This document shows positions 1 through 5,675 of a DNA stretch of 9,382 bases, piece by piece. The translations under genes and the position numbers were made by a program. The stretch is from Clostridiaceae bacterium (lineage in GTDB: Bacteria; Bacillota; Clostridia; Oscillospirales; Acutalibacteraceae). The DNA lies in contig JAEDIH010000072.1 of NCBI GenBank assembly GCA_016292575.1, forward strand, positions 1-9,382, written 5' to 3'. The stretch's first letter is position 1; every line of letters begins with the position of its first letter. The notes under the pieces are model-generated. The model searched no databases, was not told the DNA's origin, and was given only the letters and a program-made list of their open reading frames with translations.

Positions 1-131
1 CGTTCGGTCTGACCGGTGATTCGTTCCCCAAGATCATCGTTCGGCATGATATCCGTAAACGCTGGTACGACGACAATGGCATTTTGAATATCGGAATTAT
101 TGATTTCCTACTGGACGATACAGTTGTATGA
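1..131 (+). CDS. AAA-family ATPase, C-terminal end (partial, DUF4143-type)
   Basis: Only the last 42 codons are present (reading from base 3, stop TGA at 129-131); the gene begins before the window. The tail contains LTGDSFPKIIV, then RKRWYDDNG, then a hydrophobic end IGIIDFLLDD. I recognise this pattern from the C-termini of the prokaryotic ATP-binding proteins with an N-terminal AAA_14 domain and a C-terminal DUF4143 domain. They are cytoplasmic, their function is largely unknown, and they are common in multiple copies in gut Clostridia and Bacteroidetes. The P-loop and the rest of the ATPase core lie outside the window, so the assignment rests on this short tail. The next gene begins 184 bases downstream with its own ribosome site, so I see no clear operon link. 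Confidence 0.6.
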   Translation, partial: FGLTGDSFPKIIVRHDIRKRWYDDNGILNIGIIDFLLDDTVV

Positions 132-315
132 ATTGTAATTATATTTCTTTGACAGTTGTAAACAGCACCAAGTTGGTTGAATCATTTCGTTGCTGAGGCT
201 AAACGGTTATAAAATTTTTTGCTTTTATAAAGTAGCAAAAGTAAAGGCGGGGAATAGTATAAAGCAGGATAATCATCAACAGGCAACCGATTCGATCTTT
301 AACGGAGGTGCTCAA
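132..315. other. Intergenic region, no confident promoter
   Basis: This 184-base gap has no gene I can support. A TTGACA stands at 149-154, but no -10 box lies at 16-18 bases from it. A small hairpin with arms at 217-223 (TTTTGCT) and 234-240 (AGCAAAA) is not followed by a T tract on the plus strand, so it is not a convincing terminator for the upstream gene. TATAAA-like and GATAAT-like boxes at 258-273 lack matching -35 boxes. The gene at 316 must be transcribed from somewhere here or by readthrough, but I cannot say where. Confidence 0.5.
304..310 (+). promoter_or_regulatory. Ribosome binding site fixing the start at 316
   Basis: GGAGGTG lies 5 bases before the ATG at 316. The reading frame is open back to a TTG at 190, but no comparable Shine-Dalgarno sequence precedes that codon. 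The 42 residues it would add are basic and unlike a family N-terminus. The ATG at 316 is therefore the likely start. Confidence 0.85.
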
Positions 316-1395
316 ATGAGCTTTCAAAGAAAAATTTTTCTTGCCGCAAACAGTCCGTCGGGCTTTGTTTCGTTCTTTGATGAACTCTATAACCCTTACC
401 GCAACTGCCGCGCATACATTATCAAGGGCGGTCCGGGAACGGGCAAATCCTCGTTCATGAAAAAAATTGCCGCAGCCGCCGAGGAAAAGGGACATGAGGT
501 TACGCGCGTTTTTTGCAGCAGCGATCCGCAAAGTCTGGACGGCGTAATGATTCCCTCCCTTTCCGTCTGCGTTGCGGACGGCACGGCTCCGCATGTTCTT
601 GAGCCGAGGTTTCCCGGTGCGGTGGAGAACATAGTAAATCTCGGTGAATTCTGGAACGAAAAGGAGCTTTTTCAAAAAAGCGATGAGATCCGCTCGCTCA
701 GCCTTGAAAATTCAATCTTTCACCGCCGCTCCTCGCGGTTCCTTTCCGCGGCCGGCGCCCTTTTTCAGGAGAATGAAAGGCTGCTTGCGCCGTATGTGCT
801 CGAGGATAAGCTTTCGGGCTTTGCGGCGCGGTTTTGCGCAAGGGAAACACCGAAGAAAAAGCACGCCGCGCCGGGCAAAAAAAGCGTCTGTCTGCTCTCC
901 GGCATAACTCCGCAGGGAATTGTCTTTTTTGACGAGACGGTTAAAGCCTGCGCTTCGCGCGTGATAGGCGTTGAGGATGAATACGGCTGCGTCAGCGGCA
1001 GACTGCTTGAGCAGATAGGCGCCTGCGCGGTCAAAAACGGCTACGATGTTATTTTTTGCCGCTGCCCGATGAAGCCCAAGGAGGACTGCGAGCACCTGAT
1101 AATTCCCGAGGTATCGCTTGCTCTTGTAACGCTGAAAAGCCTGCACGGCATTGAGCTTTCTGTTGCGCGCACGGTTCATGCAAAAAGATTTTTGAAGGAC
1201 GGTGCCGTTCTGCGCTCAAGGCGGCTGCTGCTGAACCGCAATCTTGCCGCCGAGCTTACCGAAAACGCAATCGAAATGCTTGCAAAAGCCAAGGCGGTTC
1301 ACGACGAGCTTGAAAAGCTTTATACCGAAAGCATGGATTTTAAAAAATTGAACAATTTTACGGAAGAATTCATTTTTTCTCTCCTTGCCGAATAA
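316..1395 (+). CDS. P-loop ATPase-like protein of two related halves (PRK06851-like)
   Basis: The product is 359 residues. The first half contains a conserved lead-in (SPSGFVSFFDEL, about residues 13-24) and then a textbook Walker A motif GGPGTGKSS at residues 38-46. A strand-helix stretch ending in HEVTRVFCSSDPQSLDGV follows. The second half, from about residue 190, repeats the same plan: TPQGIVFFDE, then VEDEYGCVSGRLLEQIG at 219-235 where the P-loop should be, then YDVIFCRCPMKPKEDCEHLIIPE. The second half has therefore lost the Gly-Lys-Ser/Thr signature and probably cannot bind nucleotide in the usual way. Length and layout fit the uncharacterised PRK06851-type ATP-binding proteins of Firmicutes, which are cytoplasmic with no known substrate. 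No signal peptide or membrane segment is visible. Neighbours on both sides are separated by more than 130 bases and give no clue to its role. The duplication is seen directly; the family name is recognition from memory. Confidence 0.7.
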   Translation: MSFQRKIFLAANSPSGFVSFFDELYNPYRNCRAYIIKGGPGTGKSSFMKKIAAAAEEKGHEVTRVFCSSDPQSLDGVMIPSLSVCVADGTAPHVLEPRFPGAVENIVNLGEFWNEKELFQKSDEIRSLSLENSIFHRRSSRFLSAAGALFQENERLLAPYVLEDKLSGFAARFCARETPKKKHAAPGKKSVCLLSGITPQGIVFFDETVKACASRVIGVEDEYGCVSGRLLEQIGACAVKNGYDVIFCRCPMKPKEDCEHLIIPEVSLALVTLKSLHGIELSVARTVHAKRFLKDGAVLRSRRLLLNRNLAAELTENAIEMLAKAKAVHDELEKLYTESMDFKKLNNFTEEFIFSLLAE

Positions 1396-1531
1396 TACTT
1401 TAAAGGTCGGGAATACTGAATTGGGAATCCTGATGATTCCCGGGTCTGCCAGCCGCATTATTTACCGCGGCTCTGAGAGCCATGAAACCGGCGTATTTCC
1501 GGAAAAATACCGGCAAAAGGAGCATATCAAC
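1396..1531 (+). promoter_or_regulatory. Possible structured leader before the lipoprotein gene
   Basis: Three short inverted repeats follow each other. GGGAATC (1423-1429) pairs with GATTCCC (1435-1441). GGCTC (1469-1473) pairs with GAGCC (1477-1481); part of it could instead pair as GCCGC (1452-1456) with GCGGC (1467-1471). CCG..GTATTT (1488-1498) pairs with AAATACCGG (1505-1513). The last one ends 4 bases before the AAGGAG ribosome site at 1517-1522. None has a T tract, so they are not ordinary terminators. They could be a structured 5' leader or chance. No clear -35/-10 pair was seen. Confidence 0.3.
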
Positions 1532-1768
1532 ATGAAAAAAACAGTTTCAATCATTCTTGCTGCCGTTCTGGCACTCTCGCTTGTGCTGATGACCGGCTGC
1601 GGCACAAATGGCGATGTAACTTCAACGCCGTCTGCCTCCTCAACAAGTGCCGAATCGAGAACGAGCACTCAGCCGGGCTCCTCGCAGAGCACTGTTACCG
1701 AAAGCAGCTCGAGCACGGCACAGAGCACTTCCGGCGCAGATGATTCCTCAACAAGCGAGCTTCAGTAA
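1532..1768 (+). CDS. Small Ser/Thr-rich lipoprotein
   Basis: The product is 78 residues. The ATG at 1532 follows AAGGAG (1517-1522) by 9 bases; the open frame runs back to 1385, but that stretch lacks a ribosome site. The N-terminus is a classic type II signal peptide: MKK, a hydrophobic core at about residues 4-19, then the lipobox M-T-G-C ending at Cys23. The methionine at -3 is slightly unusual. After cleavage only about 56 residues remain, almost all Ser, Thr, Ala, Gln, Glu and Gly, with no foldable domain. In Gram-positive lipoproteins such a stretch normally tethers a larger extracellular domain to the membrane; here nothing follows it and the gene stops at TAA. It may be a genuine short surface lipoprotein or the remnant of a longer one that lost its domain. 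A terminator follows 47 bases after the stop. Confidence 0.75.
   Translation: MKKTVSIILAAVLALSLVLMTGCGTNGDVTSTPSASSTSAESRTSTQPGSSQSTVTESSSSTAQSTSGADDSSTSELQ
1663..1728 (+). repeat. Short in-frame periodic repeat in the lipoprotein gene
   Basis: The hexamer GAGCAC occurs at 1663, 1687, 1711 and 1723, spaced 24, 24 and 12 bases apart, so always multiples of 12 and in the same reading phase. Each copy sits at an Ser-Thr pair in the low-complexity tail. This suggests that the tail grew by duplication of short units, although high Ser/Thr content and codon bias could also produce it. Confidence 0.4.
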
Positions 1769-1814
1769 GGCGCAAAAGCAAAAGGCAGGGGTCTGAGAAA
1801 AAATGACCCGAAAA

Positions 1815-1856
1815 ATCCGAGATTCACGGTTGAAGTGAGTCTCGGATAATTTTATT
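1815..1856 (+). terminator. Intrinsic terminator, probably bidirectional
   Basis: A 13-pair stem (1815-1827 with 1835-1847, one G-U pair) encloses a 7-base loop and is followed by AATTTTATT. On the other strand the same hairpin is followed by TTTTT (from 1811-1814 and the adjacent A). It therefore could end both the lipoprotein transcript and the converging minus-strand gene that stops at 1968. Confidence 0.8.
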
Positions 1857-1967
1857 GGTAAAAGTCTGAAACAAAAAACAAATTTCGGAACACATTGGAA
1901 ATACCACAGAAAAAACCGCAAGTTAATGTTGAAAATTTTTCGGCTTTATGCGTTTTTTCTCATAATG

Positions 1968-2738
1968 TCATAGATCTCTACCTGATTTCGGTTTTTGGAG
2001 GCTGTTCAGAATATCGTTCTTGCTGCTTTGCTTTTTCTTCAAGTTGCCTAAAATACTGTCAACATTCTCAGTTGTAGTTACGCCGGGATATTCCTGCTGA
2101 AATTCGATCAGAGCCTCCTTTGATTTCTTTTCTTCATTAGAAACTGATTTGTACAGTTGCTCAAAGTTCCCTTTTTGCATTGTATTTTCAATGAAATCTC
2201 TTGAATCGAGAGTCAGTTTATCCCAACTTCCGTAGAGATTTGTTACTGCTGCTTTAATTATATCCATTGTTATGGGCGTTCCTCTTTTTTGGTGTTCAGC
2301 AAGAATACCGACTATATCAGACAGATCATTTTTATATTTTCTGCCTGCCATAAGCTTCATTGCTATAAGATATTCTGCAGAAACAGTACGAACCTGTAAA
2401 ACATTGGAAAAATCTTTATAGTGTACTGAGTATGTTGAAAGTTTAGGTGTATAAGATGCTGTTTTCATAAAGTCTGAATTAAGCCAACCGTTAGGAAGAT
2501 TAAACTTGTCACCGACTTTATTGATTGCATCCTTCATTGAAGAAGCGGCGTTGATAATTGCATCAACATCAGTTGTCATTTCACGGAATCCGTAGTTTGC
2601 AAGAATAGCCGCACCGCCGATTAAAATTATTTCAGCAGGCATTCCTTTGCCGGAAGATTTTCTGTATTCCTTACCAAGCTCTTTTAAATATAAATCAAGA
2701 TTTTCTATATTAAAAGTATTTTGATTATCAGTAGACAT
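1968..2738 (-). CDS. MNT/AbiEii/DUF6036-like nucleotidyltransferase, candidate toxin
   Basis: The product is 256 residues. It carries the minimal-nucleotidyltransferase signature: IILIGGAAILANYG (residues 37-50, with Gly41-Gly42) followed by TTDVDAI (55-61), where Asp57 and Asp59 are the expected metal-binding carboxylates. Further on, the stretch AEYLIAMKLMAGR then DLSDI matches the Lys/Arg/Asp region seen in AbiEii- and DUF6036-type proteins. The C-terminal 80 residues are charged, helical-looking and unassigned. In characterised relatives this fold transfers nucleotides to tRNA or to protein and is toxic; whether this one does so is inference. Its ATG overlaps the end of the XRE regulator gene by 11 bases, so the two are translationally coupled. 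The ribosome site is weak, which fits coupling. The gene is much richer in A+T than its surroundings. Confidence 0.7.
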   Translation of the reverse strand: MSTDNQNTFNIENLDLYLKELGKEYRKSSGKGMPAEIILIGGAAILANYGFREMTTDVDAIINAASSMKDAINKVGDKFNLPNGWLNSDFMKTASYTPKLSTYSVHYKDFSNVLQVRTVSAEYLIAMKLMAGRKYKNDLSDIVGILAEHQKRGTPITMDIIKAAVTNLYGSWDKLTLDSRDFIENTMQKGNFEQLYKSVSNEEKKSKEALIEFQQEYPGVTTTENVDSILGNLKKKQSSKNDILNSLQKPKSGRDL

Positions 2739-3297
2739 TTCTTACTTCACTTTCTATGATGTTAAATCTTAAAAATTCAGGTATTGCTTCCTTTAGTGCC
2801 TGAGCTTTTATTTTATTATCATTTGAAACAAATGACGCCGCAACAACACTTGCCGGATACAAGGGCTCGGCGAGCTTTTGTTTTCTCAAATCGCAATACT
2901 CTTCACATAAAGGCACACCATTAACCCTGCTGATATAATCAAGCATTGCAAGAAGGTAAAAACATTCTGCGTACCACCGGCGGTCATAATAATCTTGTAT
3001 TTCATTGTTTTCAAGTGTATCAATGATGAAATCAATATCACCAAGCTCCTTAAGCTTATGACATACATTACTCTTAAAGAGATCAAAACTTGTACGCTTG
3101 GCAAAGCACGGCTCAAGAAGCTTTTCCATTGAAACACCTAAAACCCTTGAAAGCTTATATACTGTTTCCGCGCTGCACTTTTTGAGGTCTGCTTTGCCTG
3201 AAAGAATATCAGAAAGCGTTGTATATGGAATATCGCTGTTTTTTGACAAACGGTATTTGGAAATATTTTTGCTTTTCATTATTTGATTAAGCATCAT
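2728..3297 (-). CDS. XRE-family DNA-binding regulator, candidate antitoxin
   Basis: The product is 189 residues. Residues 3-62 form a Cro/C1-type helix-turn-helix: an initial helix with MKSKNISKYRLSKNS, a turn, the recognition region IPYTTLSDILSGK, and then a helix ending in VYKLSRVLGVSMEKLLEP. The remaining 125 residues form an unassigned helical domain (with a region around WYAECFYLLAMLDYIS) that probably dimerises or binds the partner. Two Met codons occur in a row (3297 and 3294) and either may start. A purine-rich GAAGGCAGG lies upstream at a workable distance. It overlaps the downstream nucleotidyltransferase by 11 bases, as expected for an antitoxin-toxin or regulator-effector pair. 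It probably represses its own promoter, which contains a quasi-palindrome. The XRE call is solid; the antitoxin role is inferred from context. Confidence 0.75.
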   Translation of the reverse strand: MMLNQIMKSKNISKYRLSKNSDIPYTTLSDILSGKADLKKCSAETVYKLSRVLGVSMEKLLEPCFAKRTSFDLFKSNVCHKLKELGDIDFIIDTLENNEIQDYYDRRWYAECFYLLAMLDYISRVNGVPLCEEYCDLRKQKLAEPLYPASVVAASFVSNDNKIKAQALKEAIPEFLRFNIIESEVRNVY

Positions 3298-3320
3298 TTT
3301 TATCGCCTGCCTTCAATATT

Positions 3321-3349
3321 ATTATAACGGTCAACCGTGATATTGTCAA
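3321..3349 (-). promoter_or_regulatory. Consensus sigma-A promoter of the XRE-nucleotidyltransferase pair
   Basis: On the minus strand the -35 box TTGACA (3344-3349) and the -10 box TATAAT (3321-3326) both match consensus perfectly, and the spacer is exactly 17 bases. Transcription would start near 3314, leaving a leader of about 17 bases before the start codon at 3297. A promoter this strong implies tight repression, which fits the operator inside it. Confidence 0.88.
3323..3342. promoter_or_regulatory. Quasi-palindromic operator inside the XRE promoter
   Basis: The core ACGGT-CA-ACCGT (3327-3338) has perfect 5-base arms around a 2-base centre. After one mismatched pair, the symmetry continues through TAT/ATA on the outside. 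It fills most of the -35/-10 spacer and overlaps the -10 box, the position expected for an autorepressor. The XRE protein encoded just downstream is the obvious candidate ligand; this is inference from position. Confidence 0.6.
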
Positions 3350-3500
3350 CGGCGTATCATATATTATTTTAACCTTTTCTTTGGCTTTTATTTTTTTTTA
3401 TTAAGGAACCCTTTTTGAATATTATATCGACGCAGATGGGGAAAATGTCCTAAAACGCGGCTTGATTTTATTAATATTTTGTTATTTTTAATAAACAGCA

Positions 3501-3529
3501 TTGACATGCCGAGGCCTTTTTGGTAAAAT
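3501..3529 (+). promoter_or_regulatory. Promoter of the SCP2-aminotransferase-transketolase operon
   Basis: TTGACA (3501-3506) is followed after 17 bases by TAAAAT (3524-3529), preceded by TG in the extended -10 position (3521-3522). Transcription should begin near 3536. Just upstream is an AT-rich stretch with an inverted repeat (TTATTAA at 3468-3474, TTAATAA at 3488-3494), which could be an UP-like element or a regulator site. It points away from the XRE promoter, about 150 bases distant. Confidence 0.85.
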
Positions 3530-3545
3530 GTTTACAATAAAATAA

Positions 3546-3574
3546 GTGTGTCCGGCCCTGCCCGGTAGGCGCAC
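3546..3574 (+). promoter_or_regulatory. Leader hairpin ahead of the operon's first ribosome site
   Basis: In the untranslated leader GTGTGTC (3546-3552) can pair with GGCGCAC (3568-3574), using two G-U pairs. An inner CGG/CCG pair (3553-3555 with 3562-3564) closes the loop. It ends 8 bases before AAGGAGG (3583-3589). It is too short and lacks a T tract to be a terminator. It may stabilise the mRNA or have no role. Confidence 0.35.
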
Positions 3575-3596
3575 GGAAATATAAGGAGGAGTTCAT

Positions 3597-4358
3597 ATGA
3601 CAGATGCAAAAACCTTAGCGTACATCAACCTTTACGGTATTCTCGGCGCTTTGGAAAATCTTTGCGAACTTGACGAAGAAGCAAGCAAACTTGCAAACGT
3701 CAAAAAGCCGCTCTCCATCGCATTCAGCGTTAAGAACGGTCCCGACGCAACCATCACTTTTAAAAACGGAAGGTGCAGAATGGAACAGGGCGTTGCTCCC
3801 GGTTGCAATGTTCTTCTTCCCTTCTCATCGTGCGAAAAGTTTAACGGACTTATCGACGGAACCGTTACACCGATTCCCGTCAAGGGCTTTACAAAAATCG
3901 GCTTTTTGCTCAACAACTTTACAAAGCTTACCGATATTCTCACAAAATATCTCAGAGCAACCGAAGAAGATCTCAAGGACGAAAAATTCTTTGAAACCAG
4001 CACAAAGCTCATGTTCTATCTGATCACCGTTGCGCTTTCCCAAATTGGAAACAACGATGAAATCGGTCGTTTCTCCGCAAGCTATATCCCCGACGGCATT
4101 ATTGAAATGAGCATCAAGGACTCCGTTTCCGCAACAATCAGAGTCAAGGATCATCACCTTGTTACCATCAAGCAGAAGCCCGAAAGCTATCGCTCAAAGA
4201 TGGAGTTCGGCTCAATCAGGCTTGCAAGGGATCTCTTTGACGGCAAGGTCAACGCCGTTGCCTGCATCGGCGAGGGTACCGTAACCATGTCCGGTCTCAT
4301 TAACATGATTGACAACCTCAACAGAATACTCGACAGAGTTGCGCTTTATTTGGCATAA
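3597..4358 (+). CDS. Tandem SCP2-like domain protein A (putative lipid or hydrophobic-ligand binder)
   Basis: The product is 253 residues; the start follows a perfect AAGGAGG by 7 bases. Residues about 39-119 show the SCP2 pattern: a beta strand, DATITFKNGRC, a strand with hydrophobic alternation (CNVLLPFSS), then FNGLIDGTV, and a C-terminal amphipathic helix region ending at TDILTKYL. A helical linker (about 120-157, with FYLITVALSQI) follows. A second similar unit at about 167-250 includes SATIRVKDHHL, KMEFGS, ARDLFDGKVN, GTVTMSG and a final hydrophobic helix. SCP2 domains bind sterols, fatty acyl chains or other hydrophobic molecules in an inner tunnel. No signal peptide or membrane span is visible, so it is probably cytoplasmic. 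It heads a five-gene operon whose last gene encodes a similarly built protein; the aminotransferase gene begins 12 bases later. The SCP2 call is by pattern only and should be treated as probable. Confidence 0.6.
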   Translation: MTDAKTLAYINLYGILGALENLCELDEEASKLANVKKPLSIAFSVKNGPDATITFKNGRCRMEQGVAPGCNVLLPFSSCEKFNGLIDGTVTPIPVKGFTKIGFLLNNFTKLTDILTKYLRATEEDLKDEKFFETSTKLMFYLITVALSQIGNNDEIGRFSASYIPDGIIEMSIKDSVSATIRVKDHHLVTIKQKPESYRSKMEFGSIRLARDLFDGKVNAVACIGEGTVTMSGLINMIDNLNRILDRVALYLA

Positions 4359-4370
4359 GGAGGGTATAAA

Positions 4371-5636
4371 ATGAATATTCCGGTTTATGAAAATCATCAG
4401 AAAAGCAGAGAGATGTTCCAGAGGGCTACTCATATCATTCCCTCGGGCATCTACGGTCACCTCGGCCCTGCGGAGGGTCAGTTCATTCCCGTTTCAAACT
4501 GGCCTCTCTTTGCCGAAAAAGCAAAGGGCTCCTATATGTGGGACGTTGACGGCAACAAATATATCGACTATATGTGCGCTTACGGTCCGAACGTTCTCGG
4601 CTACTGCGACGAAGACGTTGACGCAGCTGCAATGAAGCAGATAGCTCTCGGCAACTGCACAACAACGCCCGGAAAGGTTATGCTCGAGTGCGCCGAGGTT
4701 CTTGTTGACACCGTCAACACGGCAGACTGGGCGTTCTTTGCAAAGAACGGCAACGACGCAACTCAGGGCGCCATCATGTGCGCAAGAGCCCATACTCACA
4801 GGAAAAAGATCATCATGTTCCGCGGCTATTACCACGGCGTTTCACCCTGGTGCATGAAGAAAGACTATCCCGGCGTTCTTGAAGAGGACGTTTGCAACAA
4901 CATCGTCATTCCCTGGAACGACATTCCCGCTCTTGAAAGGGTTATTGAGGAAAACAAAAATGAGATTGCCGCTCTCATCGCGCAGCCGTATGACCACGGC
5001 AACTTCTATGACAACTCCTTCCCGGCGGAGGGCTTTTGGAAAAAGGTCAGAGAAATCTGCACAAAGAATGAGATTGTCCTCATCATTGACGACGTCCGCG
5101 CAGGCTTCCGTCTTGACCTTGCCGGTTCCGACCATTTCTTCGGCTTTGAGGCCGACCTCATCTGCTTCTGCAAGGCTCTTGCAAACGGCTACAATATGTC
5201 CGCAATCTGCGGCAAGGAATTCCTCAAGAGCGCAATGAGCTCGCTTTCATACACAGGCTCTTACTGGCTTTCTGCGGTTCCGTTCGCTGCCTGCATTGCC
5301 TGCATCAACAAGATGAAGAAGCTCGACACGCCCAAGATGTTCTTTGAAAAGGGAACAAAGCTTACCGAAGGACTCAAGCTTGCAGGCAAGGAGCACGGCT
5401 TTGACCTTGTTGTTTCCGGCGCTCCGGCACTGTTCTATCTCAGAATTGCCAACGACGACAGCATGGTGCTTCATCAGGAATGGGTTGCCGAAATGGTCAA
5501 GCGCGGAATCTTCCTTGCCAGCCACCACAACCACTTTATCAACGCTTCGCTTTCCGATAAGGATATCAAGCACACCATCGAAGTCGGCGAAGAATGCTTC
5601 AAGATTCTTGAAAAAAATCATCCGGAGCTTTTCTGA
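4371..5636 (+). CDS. Class III PLP-dependent aminotransferase (GSAM-like fold)
   Basis: The product is 421 residues, the usual length for fold-type I, class III aminotransferases. The schiff-base lysine is Lys268 in FCKALANGYNMSAICG. The pyridine-nitrogen aspartate is Asp240 in IIDDVRAGFR. Their 28-residue spacing matches glutamate-1-semialdehyde aminomutase. Other family features are MWDVDGNKYIDYM (about 56-68) and RKKIIMFRGYYHG (about 144-156). The phosphate-binding loop reads KNGNDAT instead of the NSGTEA of HemL. It would move an amino group onto a keto or aldehyde carbon, or between neighbouring carbons. No other haem-synthesis gene is near, so I do not call it hemL. It lies 12 bases after SCP2-like A, with AAGGAGGG (4357-4364) overlapping that gene's stop, and 39 bases before the transketolase pair. 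Its substrate may be the transketolase product; that is inference. The family call is firm, the substrate unknown. Confidence 0.85.
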   Translation: MNIPVYENHQKSREMFQRATHIIPSGIYGHLGPAEGQFIPVSNWPLFAEKAKGSYMWDVDGNKYIDYMCAYGPNVLGYCDEDVDAAAMKQIALGNCTTTPGKVMLECAEVLVDTVNTADWAFFAKNGNDATQGAIMCARAHTHRKKIIMFRGYYHGVSPWCMKKDYPGVLEEDVCNNIVIPWNDIPALERVIEENKNEIAALIAQPYDHGNFYDNSFPAEGFWKKVREICTKNEIVLIIDDVRAGFRLDLAGSDHFFGFEADLICFCKALANGYNMSAICGKEFLKSAMSSLSYTGSYWLSAVPFAACIACINKMKKLDTPKMFFEKGTKLTEGLKLAGKEHGFDLVVSGAPALFYLRIANDDSMVLHQEWVAEMVKRGIFLASHHNHFINASLSDKDIKHTIEVGEECFKILEKNHPELF

Positions 5637-5675
5637 GCCCGGTTAACTTAATAATTTAAAACGGAGGAGAAAACT

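Noticed and set aside
149..177. TTGACA as a promoter for the gene at 316
   Set aside because: No -10-like hexamer at a spacing of 16-18 bases.
217..240. Hairpin TTTTGCT/AGCAAAA as a terminator after the first gene
   Set aside because: Short AT-rich stem without a T tract on the plus strand.
190..315. TTG-started N-terminal extension of the P-loop protein
   Set aside because: No ribosome site before the TTG; a strong one lies directly before the ATG at 316, and the family-like sequence begins there.
1385..1531. Longer N-terminus for the small lipoprotein
   Set aside because: The signal peptide starts at 1532 behind a good AAGGAG; an upstream extension would bury it, and the stretch has hairpins rather than coding features.
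3389..3401. Long T run as a terminator tail
   Set aside because: No GC-rich stem precedes it, and both flanking genes are transcribed away from this spot.
4371..5636. Naming the aminotransferase hemL
   Set aside because: Cofactor-loop differences and gene context do not support a haem role.
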